Source: Fen-455 sp050012675 (lineage in GTDB: Bacteria; Actinomycetota; Acidimicrobiia; Acidimicrobiales; Bog-793). Taken from it: a stretch of DNA of 64,000 nucleotides. Made by a program: the position numbers and the translations under genes. Within the stretch, counting starts at the first letter, position 1; every line of letters begins with the position of its first letter. Location: NCBI GenBank assembly GCA_050012675.1, contig JBEKGS010000008.1, positions 25,054-89,053 on the forward strand, read 5' to 3'. This document shows positions 48,144-55,966 of the stretch, one piece after another. The notes beneath the pieces are model-generated. The model was not told where the DNA came from and did not search any database. It saw only the letters and a program-made list of their open reading frames with translations.

Positions 48144-48521
48144 ATGGCAGATGACTTCTTCGACGTCGAGACCACAGACAGCGGGTCCACGGGCATCGTG
48201 TTAAGGGTCCGGGTCCAGCCCGGTGCCGGCAGGGCGGCGGTCACGGGACGTCACGGCGACGCGCTCGGCTTGAAGGTCGCGGCGCCGCCCGTCGGCGGGC
48301 GGGCGAACTCGGAGTGTCTCGAGTTCGTCGCCGATCTGCTGTCTGTCCGAAAGTCCCAGGTCGAGATCGTCTCCGGGGAGAAGAGCCGAGTGAAGCGAGT
48401 CCGTGTCGTCGACATCGACCCTGCGCAGGCACGCGACGCCATCGATCGAGAGCTGCGGGCAGCGACTGCCCGGCCCGGGTCACACGAGCGCACGGACAAG
48501 CCGGGTCGTAACAGAGCGTGA
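48144..48521 (+). CDS. DUF167 (YggU) family protein
   Basis: A 125-residue protein of the small DUF167 family of unknown function. The core is IVLRVRVQPGAGRAAVTGRHGDALGLKVAAPPVGGRANSECLEFVADLLSVRKSQVEIVSGEKSRVKRVRV, with the conserved PGA, APPVGGRAN and GEKSR segments. About 17 residues precede the core, and a GTG at 48198 would also give a complete domain. TACAGT 8 nt before the ATG favours the longer form. The frame uses a TTA leucine codon, rare in this GC-rich background. Confidence 0.85.
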   Translation: MADDFFDVETTDSGSTGIVLRVRVQPGAGRAAVTGRHGDALGLKVAAPPVGGRANSECLEFVADLLSVRKSQVEIVSGEKSRVKRVRVVDIDPAQARDAIDRELRAATARPGSHERTDKPGRNRA

Positions 48522-48597
48522 GATCGTTGACGAATGTTTGGCGAGGGGTGTCCGCTACGGCTATCGTCGGTCACCCTCGCCGCGACAGGAGGGACCG

Positions 48598-49569
48598 ATG
48601 GTGGCAAAGACCATGGTGGCGGCCCACGCCGAGAAGGGAGTCGTCGTGAAGGCGAACGCCTCGAAGGCGTCCCCGAAGCCAGCGACGCCCAAGACCACTG
48701 GCGAGCCGTCGAAGAAGGCCGCCTCCTCGGCCAAGGCCAAAGCGACTGCGAAGACCGTCGCGCCTCTTGCCAGGGCCTCCACGAAGGTCGCGGCCAAGCC
48801 CGAAAGGGCGGTAGCGGCAAAACGGAAGGCTGCCCCGCCGACGAAGGCGGCTTCGGCGGCAAAGCCCGCCGGAAAGCCGGCCGCCAAGGCCGTGAAGGCC
48901 CCGGCAGCCAAAGCGGCAGCTTCGGGTGCAAAGGCGGCCACGCCCGTCAAGCAGGCCGCCAAGGCCGTGAAGGCCCCGCCGGCCAAGGCCAAGACGCCGG
49001 GCGCAGCAGCCGCGACCAAGAAGGCCGCGGGCACAAAGGCGGCCGCCCGCACACTGAAGGCACCCCAGGCGCCCAAGGCGAAGGCCGCGAAGAGCCCCGC
49101 GCCGGCGCGCACGGCCGAGGCGGCAGTCTCCCCGCGCACTTCGGGCGGCCTCGGCGCCAAGGCCCCGGCGGCCAAGCGCCCCGCCGAGGGTTACGCGAAA
49201 GACGAGCGTTTTCTCGCCAGCCAGCGGGCCGCGCTCTTGCGCGAGCGGGCCACCTACCTCGAGCAGGCGGCCAGCTTGAAAGCCGAGGCGGAGGCGCTTG
49301 TCGAGGAGATGGAGCCGGGCGACATCCAGTTCGACGACGAATCGGGCGAGGGGGGCACCGTCACCGTCGACAGAGAGCGCGACCTGGCGCTGTCGGCCCA
49401 GGCGCTCGGTGCCGTCGAGGAGATCGACCACGCGCTCGCGAAGCTGGACAACGGCACCTACGGGATCTGCGAGAACTGTGGCAAGACGATAGTCAAGGCC
49501 CGCCTCGAGGCCCTTCCCTACGCCCGCTTGTGCATCGACTGCAAGAGCGGGGGGCTGTCGAAACGTTGA
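48598..49569 (+). CDS. DksA/TraR-type zinc-finger protein with long histone-H1-like tail
   Basis: A 323-residue protein. Residues 1 to about 200 are an Ala/Lys/Pro repeat region (units such as KAAKAVKAPAAKA) like eukaryotic and bacterial histone-H1-like tails, expected to bind DNA. The C-terminal part has a coiled coil (LLRERATYLEQAASLKAEAEALVEEMEPGD) with acidic tip residues and a C4 zinc finger (CENC at 291-294, CIDC at 312-315). This is the TraR/DksA fold that enters the RNA polymerase secondary channel. AGGAGGG precedes the ATG. Small DksA-like proteins are common upstream of lspA in Actinobacteria; the long basic extension is the notable part. Confidence 0.85.
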   Translation: MVAKTMVAAHAEKGVVVKANASKASPKPATPKTTGEPSKKAASSAKAKATAKTVAPLARASTKVAAKPERAVAAKRKAAPPTKAASAAKPAGKPAAKAVKAPAAKAAASGAKAATPVKQAAKAVKAPPAKAKTPGAAAATKKAAGTKAAARTLKAPQAPKAKAAKSPAPARTAEAAVSPRTSGGLGAKAPAAKRPAEGYAKDERFLASQRAALLRERATYLEQAASLKAEAEALVEEMEPGDIQFDDESGEGGTVTVDRERDLALSAQALGAVEEIDHALAKLDNGTYGICENCGKTIVKARLEALPYARLCIDCKSGGLSKR

Positions 49570-50138
49570 ACGCGGCCGGTCAGGACCGGCCCGGCGCCAC
49601 CGGGGGAGCGATCCCGGCCGAGGCGAGGCGACGCTCCAGGCGCATCCGCGTGATGCTCGCGGTCACCCTCGTCGTGGTGACAGCGGACCAGGTGACAAAG
49701 TCACTCGCGGTCTCCCGGCTCTCCGCGGGGCCGGTCCACCTGATCGGGCCTTTCGCGTTCGTGCTCACCTACAACACCGGTGTCTCGTTCAGCATCGCTT
49801 CCGGCCTGACACTGCCGATCATCCTGATCGTCGTGGTCGTCGTCGCCGTGCTCGCCTACTTCGCCCGGACCGTGCCCAACACCGCGGCTGCCGTCGGAGT
49901 CGGCATGATCCTCGGCGGCGCCGTCGGCAACCTCGCCGACCGGGTCTTCAGGGGCCATCACGGCGCCGTGGTCGACTTCATCCGTTCCGGGTTCTGGCCC
50001 ACCTTCAACCTCGCCGACTCGGCCATAGTCTGCGGCTGCGTGGTGCTCGCCGTGGCCCTGTGGCGGTCAACTGCCACAAGCCAGCCGAAAGGCGCCGGTG
50101 AGGGACCCCAAGATGCCTGCCAAAGACCGCTGCCGTGA
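49566..50138 (+). CDS. lspA: lipoprotein signal peptidase
   Basis: An inner-membrane aspartic protease that removes signal peptides from diacylglyceryl-modified lipoproteins, such as those encoded at 52.7 and 57.5 kb. It has four membrane helices. DQVTKSLAV, YNTGVSFSIASG, GGAVGNLADRVFRG and STFNLADSAI-type sequence (FNLADSAIV) include both catalytic Asp residues. A TTG start overlaps the preceding stop (TTGA) and gives 190 residues; the next ATG (49652) would still retain the first helix. A variable charged tail ends the protein. Confidence 0.92.
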   Translation: MNAAGQDRPGATGGAIPAEARRRSRRIRVMLAVTLVVVTADQVTKSLAVSRLSAGPVHLIGPFAFVLTYNTGVSFSIASGLTLPIILIVVVVVAVLAYFARTVPNTAAAVGVGMILGGAVGNLADRVFRGHHGAVVDFIRSGFWPTFNLADSAIVCGCVVLAVALWRSTATSQPKGAGEGPQDACQRPLP

Positions 50139-50148
50139 GCGAGAGGCC

Positions 50149-51093
50149 ATGAGCTCGGTCGTCGAAGTGCCGGGCGTGCTCTCCGGTGAGCGCGTGGACC
50201 GGGTCGTGGCGCTGCTGTCCGGTCGCACCCGGGCACAGGTGGAAAGGCTCATAGCCGCCGGTGCCGTGCGCCTCGGCGGAAGCGTCGTCGTCGCTGGCAG
50301 CCGCCGGGTGAAAAAGGGTGACCTGTTAGAGACCGACCTCGAACCTCTCGCCGAGGAGGGCGCCGGCTTGTTGAGGCCGGCGGCGCCCGGCGAGGTCCGC
50401 TACCGCGTCGTCTACGACGACGAGGCCGTGATCGTCGTGGACAAGCCACCGGGCGTCGTGGTCCATCCCGACGCGGCGCACCGCTCGGGCACGCTCGTCG
50501 GCGGCCTTCTGGCGGTGTACCCCGAGCTTGCCGAGTTGCCCAAGCTCGGCTGCGGGATGGCGGACCGGCCCGGTATCGTGCACCGGCTGGACAAGGACAC
50601 CTCCGGCCTGCTCGTTGTCGCCCGTACTCCGGACTCGTACCGCTCGCTCACTTCCCAACTGGCCGCGCGCAGCGTGTCGCGGACGTACCTCGCCCTTTCT
50701 TGCGGGGCACTCGAGTCCGAGGCGGGAGTCGTCGACGCGCCGATAGGGCGCTCGCTTCGCGACAGGACCCGCATGGCCGTCGCCGTGGGAGGCCGCCCGG
50801 CGCGCACGCACTACCGCGTGCTCGCGACCTACCTCGAGCCCCTCGAGGCGACCTACCTGGAATTGCGGCTCGAGACGGGCCGCACCCATCAGATCCGGGT
50901 GCACCTGGCGGCCATAGGCCATCCCGTGATCGGCGACGCCCGTTATCGGGGCGACCGCCACCGCTCGGGGTGTGCACGTCCCTTCCTGCACGCCACCAGC
51001 CTCGGTTTCGTCCATCCCCTCACGGACAGCCAAGTCGTCTTCAGCTCTCCGCTGCCCGGCGATCTCGCCTCGGTGCTGGAGCGCTTCTCCTAA
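50149..51093 (+). CDS. rluD: RluD-family 23S rRNA pseudouridine synthase
   Basis: A 314-residue pseudouridine synthase. An N-terminal S4 RNA-binding domain (GERVDRVVALLSGRTRAQVERLIAAGAVRLGG) precedes the catalytic domain with HRLDKDTSGLLVVARTP (catalytic Asp), RTYLAL and the LETGRTHQIRVHLAAIGHPVIGD motif. The substrate, probably helix 69 of 23S rRNA, is inferred from family and from the standard lspA-rluD pairing. I chose the ATG at 50149, 10 nt after lspA; longer in-frame starts lie inside lspA. The gene converges on the sigma factor gene. Confidence 0.9.
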   Translation: MSSVVEVPGVLSGERVDRVVALLSGRTRAQVERLIAAGAVRLGGSVVVAGSRRVKKGDLLETDLEPLAEEGAGLLRPAAPGEVRYRVVYDDEAVIVVDKPPGVVVHPDAAHRSGTLVGGLLAVYPELAELPKLGCGMADRPGIVHRLDKDTSGLLVVARTPDSYRSLTSQLAARSVSRTYLALSCGALESEAGVVDAPIGRSLRDRTRMAVAVGGRPARTHYRVLATYLEPLEATYLELRLETGRTHQIRVHLAAIGHPVIGDARYRGDRHRSGCARPFLHATSLGFVHPLTDSQVVFSSPLPGDLASVLERFS

Positions 51094-51105
51094 TAGAGCC
51101 GAGGA

Positions 51106-51855
51106 TCAGGCGGCGTCGTGGACGCCTTCGACCTCGGGCTGCACAGCGAGGAAGGCCAAGGCAGAAGCCTCGATGCGCCTCACGCGCCGGACCCCGATGC
51201 CCAAGGTGCGCGCCGTCGACTCCAAAGAGGCCGGAGAGCTGCCGTCGAGCCCGAAGCGCAGACGCACGACGTCTCGTTCCAGCTCGGGCAGGCGGTCGAT
51301 GGCCGCGTCGAGCTTGCCGAGGGTGAGCGTGCGGGCGATCTCGTCTTCGAAGGGCGTCTCGTCACCACTCACGACGTCGCCGAGGGTCGCCGTGGCGTCG
51401 CTCGTCAACGGCTGGTCGAGGCTGGCCACGACCCGGGGGAGCCGGACATGATCGGGGTCGGCTTCGATCTCGGCCGCGAGCGCGTCCTCGGGCAGCCGGA
51501 TGGCGCGGCCCTTGGACTGCACGGCACGCTGCAACGCCTGGCGGATCCACCAGGTGGCGTAGGTGGAGAAACGGAACCCCTTGCGCCAGTCGAACTTCTC
51601 GACGGCGCGCATGAGACCGAAGGTCCCCTCCTGGACGAGGTCGATCATGTCGACCCCGCGACCTTGGTACCGACGCGCCCAGTGCACCACGAGGCGCAGG
51701 TTGGAGCCGATCATCTGCTTGCGGGCTTCCTCGTCGCCCTGCTCGATCCGTTTGGCGAGCTCTGTCTGTTCTGCGGCGCTGAGAAGCGGGAAACGGCCGA
51801 GATCGTCGAGGAACAGCCGCATCAGGTCGGGCCCTGCGGAACTTGGTTCGCGCAT
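51106..51855 (-). CDS. small sigma-70 family factor (group 2-like) with a shortened region 3
   Basis: A 249-residue sigma factor. It lacks region 1.1 but has region 1.2 (LMRLFLDDLGRFPLLSAAEQTELAKRIEQGD), a complete region 2 (NLRLVVHWARRYQGRGVDMIDLVQEGTFGLMRAVEKFDWRKGFRFSTYATWWIRQALQRA) and region 4 (LPELERDVVRLRFGLDG). Between RLP and the region-3.2-like SLDQP there are only about 20 residues, whereas RpoD-type factors have about 50, so the first part of region 3 is missing. An open frame continues upstream without a standard start codon. It is probably an alternative factor recognising -10-like promoters; its regulon is unknown. Confidence 0.88.
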   Translation of the reverse strand: MREPSSAGPDLMRLFLDDLGRFPLLSAAEQTELAKRIEQGDEEARKQMIGSNLRLVVHWARRYQGRGVDMIDLVQEGTFGLMRAVEKFDWRKGFRFSTYATWWIRQALQRAVQSKGRAIRLPEDALAAEIEADPDHVRLPRVVASLDQPLTSDATATLGDVVSGDETPFEDEIARTLTLGKLDAAIDRLPELERDVVRLRFGLDGSSPASLESTARTLGIGVRRVRRIEASALAFLAVQPEVEGVHDAA

Positions 51856-52053
51856 GACTCGACTCCGCTCGGCAGCGGTCAGTTCCGGGGTGTTGGCGTA
51901 TTCGATCCTGTTCTCGGCTGAGATGGCGCTCCTCCCCCTTCCGGCAAATCGCTCTCACCAGATGACAACGCGAATCGGGGCCCGGCCATTCCGCGTTTTG
52001 CCTGATATCCCTCTGGGCCGCCGCGAACATCGGGCGGCTGTAGTGGACTTTCG

Positions 52054-52497
52054 TCAGTCCAGGGGAGAAACCGGCGACGCGTCCCCGCGGGCGCGCGTCA
52101 CCATGTCCTTGAGAGTGAAGGAGTCTAGGTGGTGGCGCATGTGCTCGCCGACGTCCGCCCACACGGCGAGCAGCACGCACTGGCCCTCGTGGTCGCAGGC
52201 GCCGTTCTGGTGGGGCTGGCCGAAGTCTCCCGCCACGATGGGGCCGTCGACAGCGCTGACGATCTGGCCGAGGGTGATCTGCTCCGGCGACCTGGCCAGG
52301 ACGTACCCGCCTCCGACGCCCCGCTTGGAGCGCACGAGCCCGGCGCCCTTCAAAGCGAGGAGGATCTGCTCCAGATACGGCTGGGGAAGGCCCGTCCGCT
52401 CGGCTATGTCGCGCACAGAGGTCGGCGTGACGTCCTCGCGGAGAGCCAGGGAGAGCAGAGCGCGACTTGCATAGTCCCCACGAGTCGATACCTTCAC
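52054..52497 (-). CDS. Rrf2-family transcriptional regulator with two cysteines
   Basis: A 147-residue winged-helix regulator. MKVSTRGDYASRALLSLAL, the recognition region LPQPYLEQILLALKGAGLVRSKRGVGGGYVLAR and SAVDGPI are Rrf2 hallmarks. The effector loop has Cys101-x5-Cys107, but the position of the third IscR cysteine is Trp113. An iron-sulfur cluster would therefore need another ligand, or sensing works differently. A GTG start is supported by TACGAT 7 nt upstream. It is divergent from the ABC importer operon, which it may control; no iron-sulfur assembly genes are visible. Confidence 0.88.
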   Translation of the reverse strand: MKVSTRGDYASRALLSLALREDVTPTSVRDIAERTGLPQPYLEQILLALKGAGLVRSKRGVGGGYVLARSPEQITLGQIVSAVDGPIVAGDFGQPHQNGACDHEGQCVLLAVWADVGEHMRHHLDSFTLKDMVTRARGDASPVSPLD

Positions 52498-52504
52498 GTC
52501 CCCA

Positions 52505-52510
52505 ATCGTA
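52505..52510 (-). promoter_or_regulatory. -10 element (TACGAT) of a leaderless promoter for the Rrf2 gene
   Basis: On the minus strand TACGAT ends 7 nt before the GTG start. The remaining 52511-52700 gap holds only a TAGCGT hexamer for the divergent operon and no ORF. Confidence 0.5.
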
Positions 52511-52649
52511 GGGCGGGGGCGACCCGGCTCACGGGAAGCTCGGGCGCGAGCCGCGACAAGCCCCTTGGGCCCATCCGCCGGCCGCCGTTTTCGACCGGCG
52601 AATATGGCAGGGGCCGCTTTGAAGCAGGCCATGGCCACGAGCCGGCTGA

Positions 52650-52655
52650 TAGCGT
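52650..52655 (+). promoter_or_regulatory. possible -10 element (TAGCGT) of the ABC importer operon
   Basis: TAGCGT lies 45 nt before the GTG of the binding-protein gene. A leader of about 38 nt would then include the AAGGGG ribosome-binding site. Confidence 0.35.
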
Positions 52656-52700
52656 CCCCCGCGGGCGATCGCATCCGGTGCCGAGAGCAAGGGGTAAAGC

Positions 52701-54002
52701 GTGCGTAGTCCTCGTGGATCGCTTGGGATCCTCTTAGGCCTGGCCCTTGTTGCCGGGGCGTGCGGCAACGCCAAGGTGACCGTGTCCAACGCGGGCAACA
52801 CCCAGGGCGTGACCCCCACCGCAGTCGTCGTAGGGGGCGTGGCCTCCCTGACCGGGCCCATACCGGCGGACTTTGCGCCTATTTTCGACGGGGTCAACGC
52901 CTACCTCGACATGATCAACGCCGAAGGGGGCGTGGACGGCCGCAAGGTCGAGTTCCGCTACCAGCTGGACGACGGCTCGAACGCCTCCCAGGACACCGAT
53001 CAGGTGCGGACGCTCGTCGAGCAGGACCACGTCTTTGCCGTCGTGGGCGTGGGCACACCGAGCTTCGCCGGTGCCAGCTACCTCGCTTCCAACAACGTGC
53101 CCACTTTCGGCTACGACGTCAGCACCGACTGGACCGACGGGCCCAGCCTGTTCGGCTCGGAGGGCTCTTTCCTCGACTTCACCCGGCCCGGCCCCGAGGC
53201 CGCCTACCTGGCCGAACGCCTGCACGCCAAGAAGGTCGGGATCCTCGCCTACAACGTGGGCGCTTCCGAGCAGGCGGGCGAGGGGATGGCTTACGCGATG
53301 GGGCGCTTCCACATCCCGGTCGCCTACGAGGATCTCTCCATCCCGGCCCCGCCCGTCGACTTGACCACCGACGTCAACCGCATGCGCGCCGCGGGGGTGG
53401 ACCTGGTCGTCAGCTGCATGGACCTGTCGGGCAACATCCTTCTTTCCCAGACGATGCGCCAGGACGGGATGGGCTCTGTCGCCCAGTACTGGTTGAACGG
53501 CTACGACGCGCAGGCGATCGCCAAGTTCTCGTCGCTCATGCAGGGCGTGTACTTCCTCATCGGCCATGTCCCCTTCGAGTCGGCCAAGCTGTCGCCCGGT
53601 AGGTACCCCGGCCTGGACCTTTACCTGAGCAAGCTGGCGAAGTACTTCCCGGGCGAGCTGCCCGGCGAGGCCTCTCTAGCGGGCTGGATCTCCGCCGACA
53701 TGTTCGTGACGGGGATGCGCCTTGTCGGAAGGGACCTGACCCGTACCCGGCTCGTCGACGCCCTCAATTCGCTGACGAGCTACACCGCCGATGGCATCGT
53801 CTCGCCCATCGACTGGCGTCTCGAGCACAAGCACAACGGCCTGGTCGACTGCAACGTCTACGTGCGGGCGCTCGCGGGCCGTTTCGTGCCCCTGTTCGGG
53901 TCGCCGTCCCGCACCGTGTTCACGTGTTTCGAGACCCCCCAGCCTCAAGGCGCCCGCAGCGTCGTCGTGGTGCCGCCGGCTGCGAGCGTCCCCGGCGCGT
54001 GA
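52701..54002 (+). CDS. branched-chain-amino-acid-type ABC transporter substrate-binding lipoprotein
   Basis: A 433-residue extracytoplasmic binding protein of the periplasmic-binding-protein type 6 family. The signal peptide ends in a lipobox with Cys21 (LVAGAC), so LspA should process it. The two-lobed domain begins GGVASLTGPIPADFAPIFDGVNAYLDMINAEGGVDGRKVEFRYQLDDGSNASQDTDQVRTLVEQD, typical of LivJ/amide-binding proteins. The ligand is not predictable: branched-chain amino acids, amides, urea and aromatic compounds are all transported by this family. The complete operon follows: fused permease and two ATPases. Confidence 0.9.
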   Translation: MRSPRGSLGILLGLALVAGACGNAKVTVSNAGNTQGVTPTAVVVGGVASLTGPIPADFAPIFDGVNAYLDMINAEGGVDGRKVEFRYQLDDGSNASQDTDQVRTLVEQDHVFAVVGVGTPSFAGASYLASNNVPTFGYDVSTDWTDGPSLFGSEGSFLDFTRPGPEAAYLAERLHAKKVGILAYNVGASEQAGEGMAYAMGRFHIPVAYEDLSIPAPPVDLTTDVNRMRAAGVDLVVSCMDLSGNILLSQTMRQDGMGSVAQYWLNGYDAQAIAKFSSLMQGVYFLIGHVPFESAKLSPGRYPGLDLYLSKLAKYFPGELPGEASLAGWISADMFVTGMRLVGRDLTRTRLVDALNSLTSYTADGIVSPIDWRLEHKHNGLVDCNVYVRALAGRFVPLFGSPSRTVFTCFETPQPQGARSVVVVPPAASVPGA

Positions 54003-54030
54003 AGGAGCTGAGCAAGGGGTCGAAGCTCGC

Positions 54031-55965
54031 GTGACCCAGTTCCTCAGCTATGCCATACCGGGCCTTCCCTACGGGTGCGTGTTCGCGCTCATGGCCGTCG
54101 GCCTCGTGCTCACCTACCAGACCTCGGGCGTGTTCAACCTCGCCTACGGTGCTCAGGCGTACGCGTCGGCACTGATCTTCTACGTCTGTGTCAACGCCGG
54201 CTGGCCCAACTGGGCCGGGTTCCTGACCGCCGTCGTGGTCGTGGCACCGCTGCTTGGTCTGGCCATGGACCGTTTCCTCTACCGCTTCATCCGGTCGGCC
54301 CCCGTTCTCGTCAAGCTCGTGAGCGCGCTCGGCATGCTCATCGCCATCCCGAGCGCCCTGCAGCTGATCTTCGGGAACGAGGCGAGGCTGGCCCCACCTT
54401 CGCTGTGGCTGGCTCCCGGCTCGGTCTATTTCCACCTGGCAGGCGACGCCATCAACGGCACGGAGCTGTCGACTGTCATCGTGACGCTCGCCGTCGTGCT
54501 CCTGGCCTCGCTGATGTCGCACTTCACCCAGATAGGCCTGCGCATGCGGGCCATGGCCGAGAGCCCCCGCATGGTCCAGCTGGCCGGCATCAACTCCGAG
54601 CGGGTCGGGGTCGCCATCTGGGTCCTTTCCAGCTTTCTCGCGGGCTTGGCAGGAGTGCTCCTCGCCCCTTTGTTCGCCGAGCTGCAGGCTTTGAACTTCA
54701 CCGACCTGCTCGTCGCCGCCATCGCTGCCGCGGCGCTCGGGAGCCTCACGAGCCTTCCTCTGGCGTTTTGGGGCGGGATCGGCCTAGGAGTCGTCCAGGA
54801 GCTGCTGGGGGGGTACCTGCCGAGCGGGAGCGTGCTCTCCTCGGGACTACGGCCGGCGCTTCCCTTCGTCGTCCTCATCGGCCTGTTGCTCGCGCTGCCG
54901 GGACTTCGCGAGCGGTGGTTCCACGACGACCCCCTTGCGGGCTGCGACCCGCCCCCTCCCCCGATGGCCGCCACCATAGGCGGTCACGGCCTCGAGGAGC
55001 TGCTGCGCGGGGGCGGATGGCTCGTGCTCGCGACCTTCTTCGTCTCGTGTGTCACCTGGGTGCCGAGCAACTGGACCTTCACGCTCACCCAGGGGATCGC
55101 CTACTCGATCATCTTCCTCTCCATCGTGTTGCTGACGGGGATGAGCGGCCAGATCTCGCTGTGCCAGGCGACCTTCGCCGGCATCGGGGCCTTCACCTGC
55201 GCGCAGCTTGCGACCCACTTCGGGCTGTCGGTGTTCGTCGGGATCGTGGCGGGAGGCGCCGTGGCCGCCGCTCTCGGAGCTGTCGTGGCCATGCCCGCCT
55301 TGCGCCTCGGCGGCCTTGCCCTGGCGCTCGCCACCCTCGCCTTCGGGCTGCTCGCCGACAACGTCGGCTTCCAGTTCTCCTGGTCGGGAAACGGCGAGTC
55401 CGGGGTGAACGTCCCGCGCCCGCAGCTCGGCTCGATCGAGTTCACGAGCGGAAAAGCCTTCTTCGTGCTGGCATTCATCCTGCTCATCATCTGCTCGGCC
55501 GTCGTGCTGGCGATCCGCCAGGGCACCACCGGGCGCGAGCTCGCCGCCATGCGGGGAAGCGAGCTCGCGGCCGCGTCGATCGGGACGAACCTCGCCAAGC
55601 TGAAGGTCACCGTATTCGCCGTGGCCGCGGCGCTCGCGGGCGTCGGCGGCGCCCTTTACGGCTCGCTTCAGGGCACCGTCTCGCCGGATGACTTCAATTC
55701 CCTGCTTTCCCTGGTCTTCATGGTCGTCGTCGTGACGACGGGGGTCTACACCGTGCAGGGCGCAATCCAGGCGGGCATGGCCTACGTGATCCTCTACCAG
55801 CTGCTCGACTACCTGCCTTCGCAGTGGCGCAACCTGTTCCCGATCCTGTTCGGCCTCGGTGCCATCACCTACGCACTGCATCCCGAGGGCGTCGTGGAAT
55901 GGCAAAAGCGCCGCGTGGTCGAGGTCGTCGTCTCCTGGCGCAAGCACCCGGAAACGGTCGGTTGA
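54031..55965 (+). CDS. fused LivH-LivM-type ABC transporter permease
   Basis: A 644-residue membrane protein with two complete permease halves. Residues 1 to about 290 resemble LivH (IPGLPYGCVFALMAVGLVLTYQTSGVFNLAYGAQAY; GLRMRAMAESPRMVQLAGINSERVGVAIWVLSS is the ATPase-coupling loop). After a short Pro-rich linker, residues from about 335 resemble LivM (YSIIFLSIVLLTGMSGQISLCQATFAGIGAF; GRELAAMRGSELAAASIGTNLAKLKVTVFAVAAALAGVGGALYGSL). The two permeases are usually separate proteins, and here one chain supplies the whole channel. The GTG start has only weak ribosome-binding sequence. It is followed 1 nt later by livG. Confidence 0.92.
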   Translation: MTQFLSYAIPGLPYGCVFALMAVGLVLTYQTSGVFNLAYGAQAYASALIFYVCVNAGWPNWAGFLTAVVVVAPLLGLAMDRFLYRFIRSAPVLVKLVSALGMLIAIPSALQLIFGNEARLAPPSLWLAPGSVYFHLAGDAINGTELSTVIVTLAVVLLASLMSHFTQIGLRMRAMAESPRMVQLAGINSERVGVAIWVLSSFLAGLAGVLLAPLFAELQALNFTDLLVAAIAAAALGSLTSLPLAFWGGIGLGVVQELLGGYLPSGSVLSSGLRPALPFVVLIGLLLALPGLRERWFHDDPLAGCDPPPPPMAATIGGHGLEELLRGGGWLVLATFFVSCVTWVPSNWTFTLTQGIAYSIIFLSIVLLTGMSGQISLCQATFAGIGAFTCAQLATHFGLSVFVGIVAGGAVAAALGAVVAMPALRLGGLALALATLAFGLLADNVGFQFSWSGNGESGVNVPRPQLGSIEFTSGKAFFVLAFILLIICSAVVLAIRQGTTGRELAAMRGSELAAASIGTNLAKLKVTVFAVAAALAGVGGALYGSLQGTVSPDDFNSLLSLVFMVVVVTTGVYTVQGAIQAGMAYVILYQLLDYLPSQWRNLFPILFGLGAITYALHPEGVVEWQKRRVVEVVVSWRKHPETVG

Positions 55966-55966
55966 C

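Noticed and set aside
48534..49560. Second plus-strand frame through the DksA-like gene
   Set aside because: It is a Gly/Arg-rich shadow of the Ala/Lys repeats. Only its 3' end, past 49566, is real (lspA).
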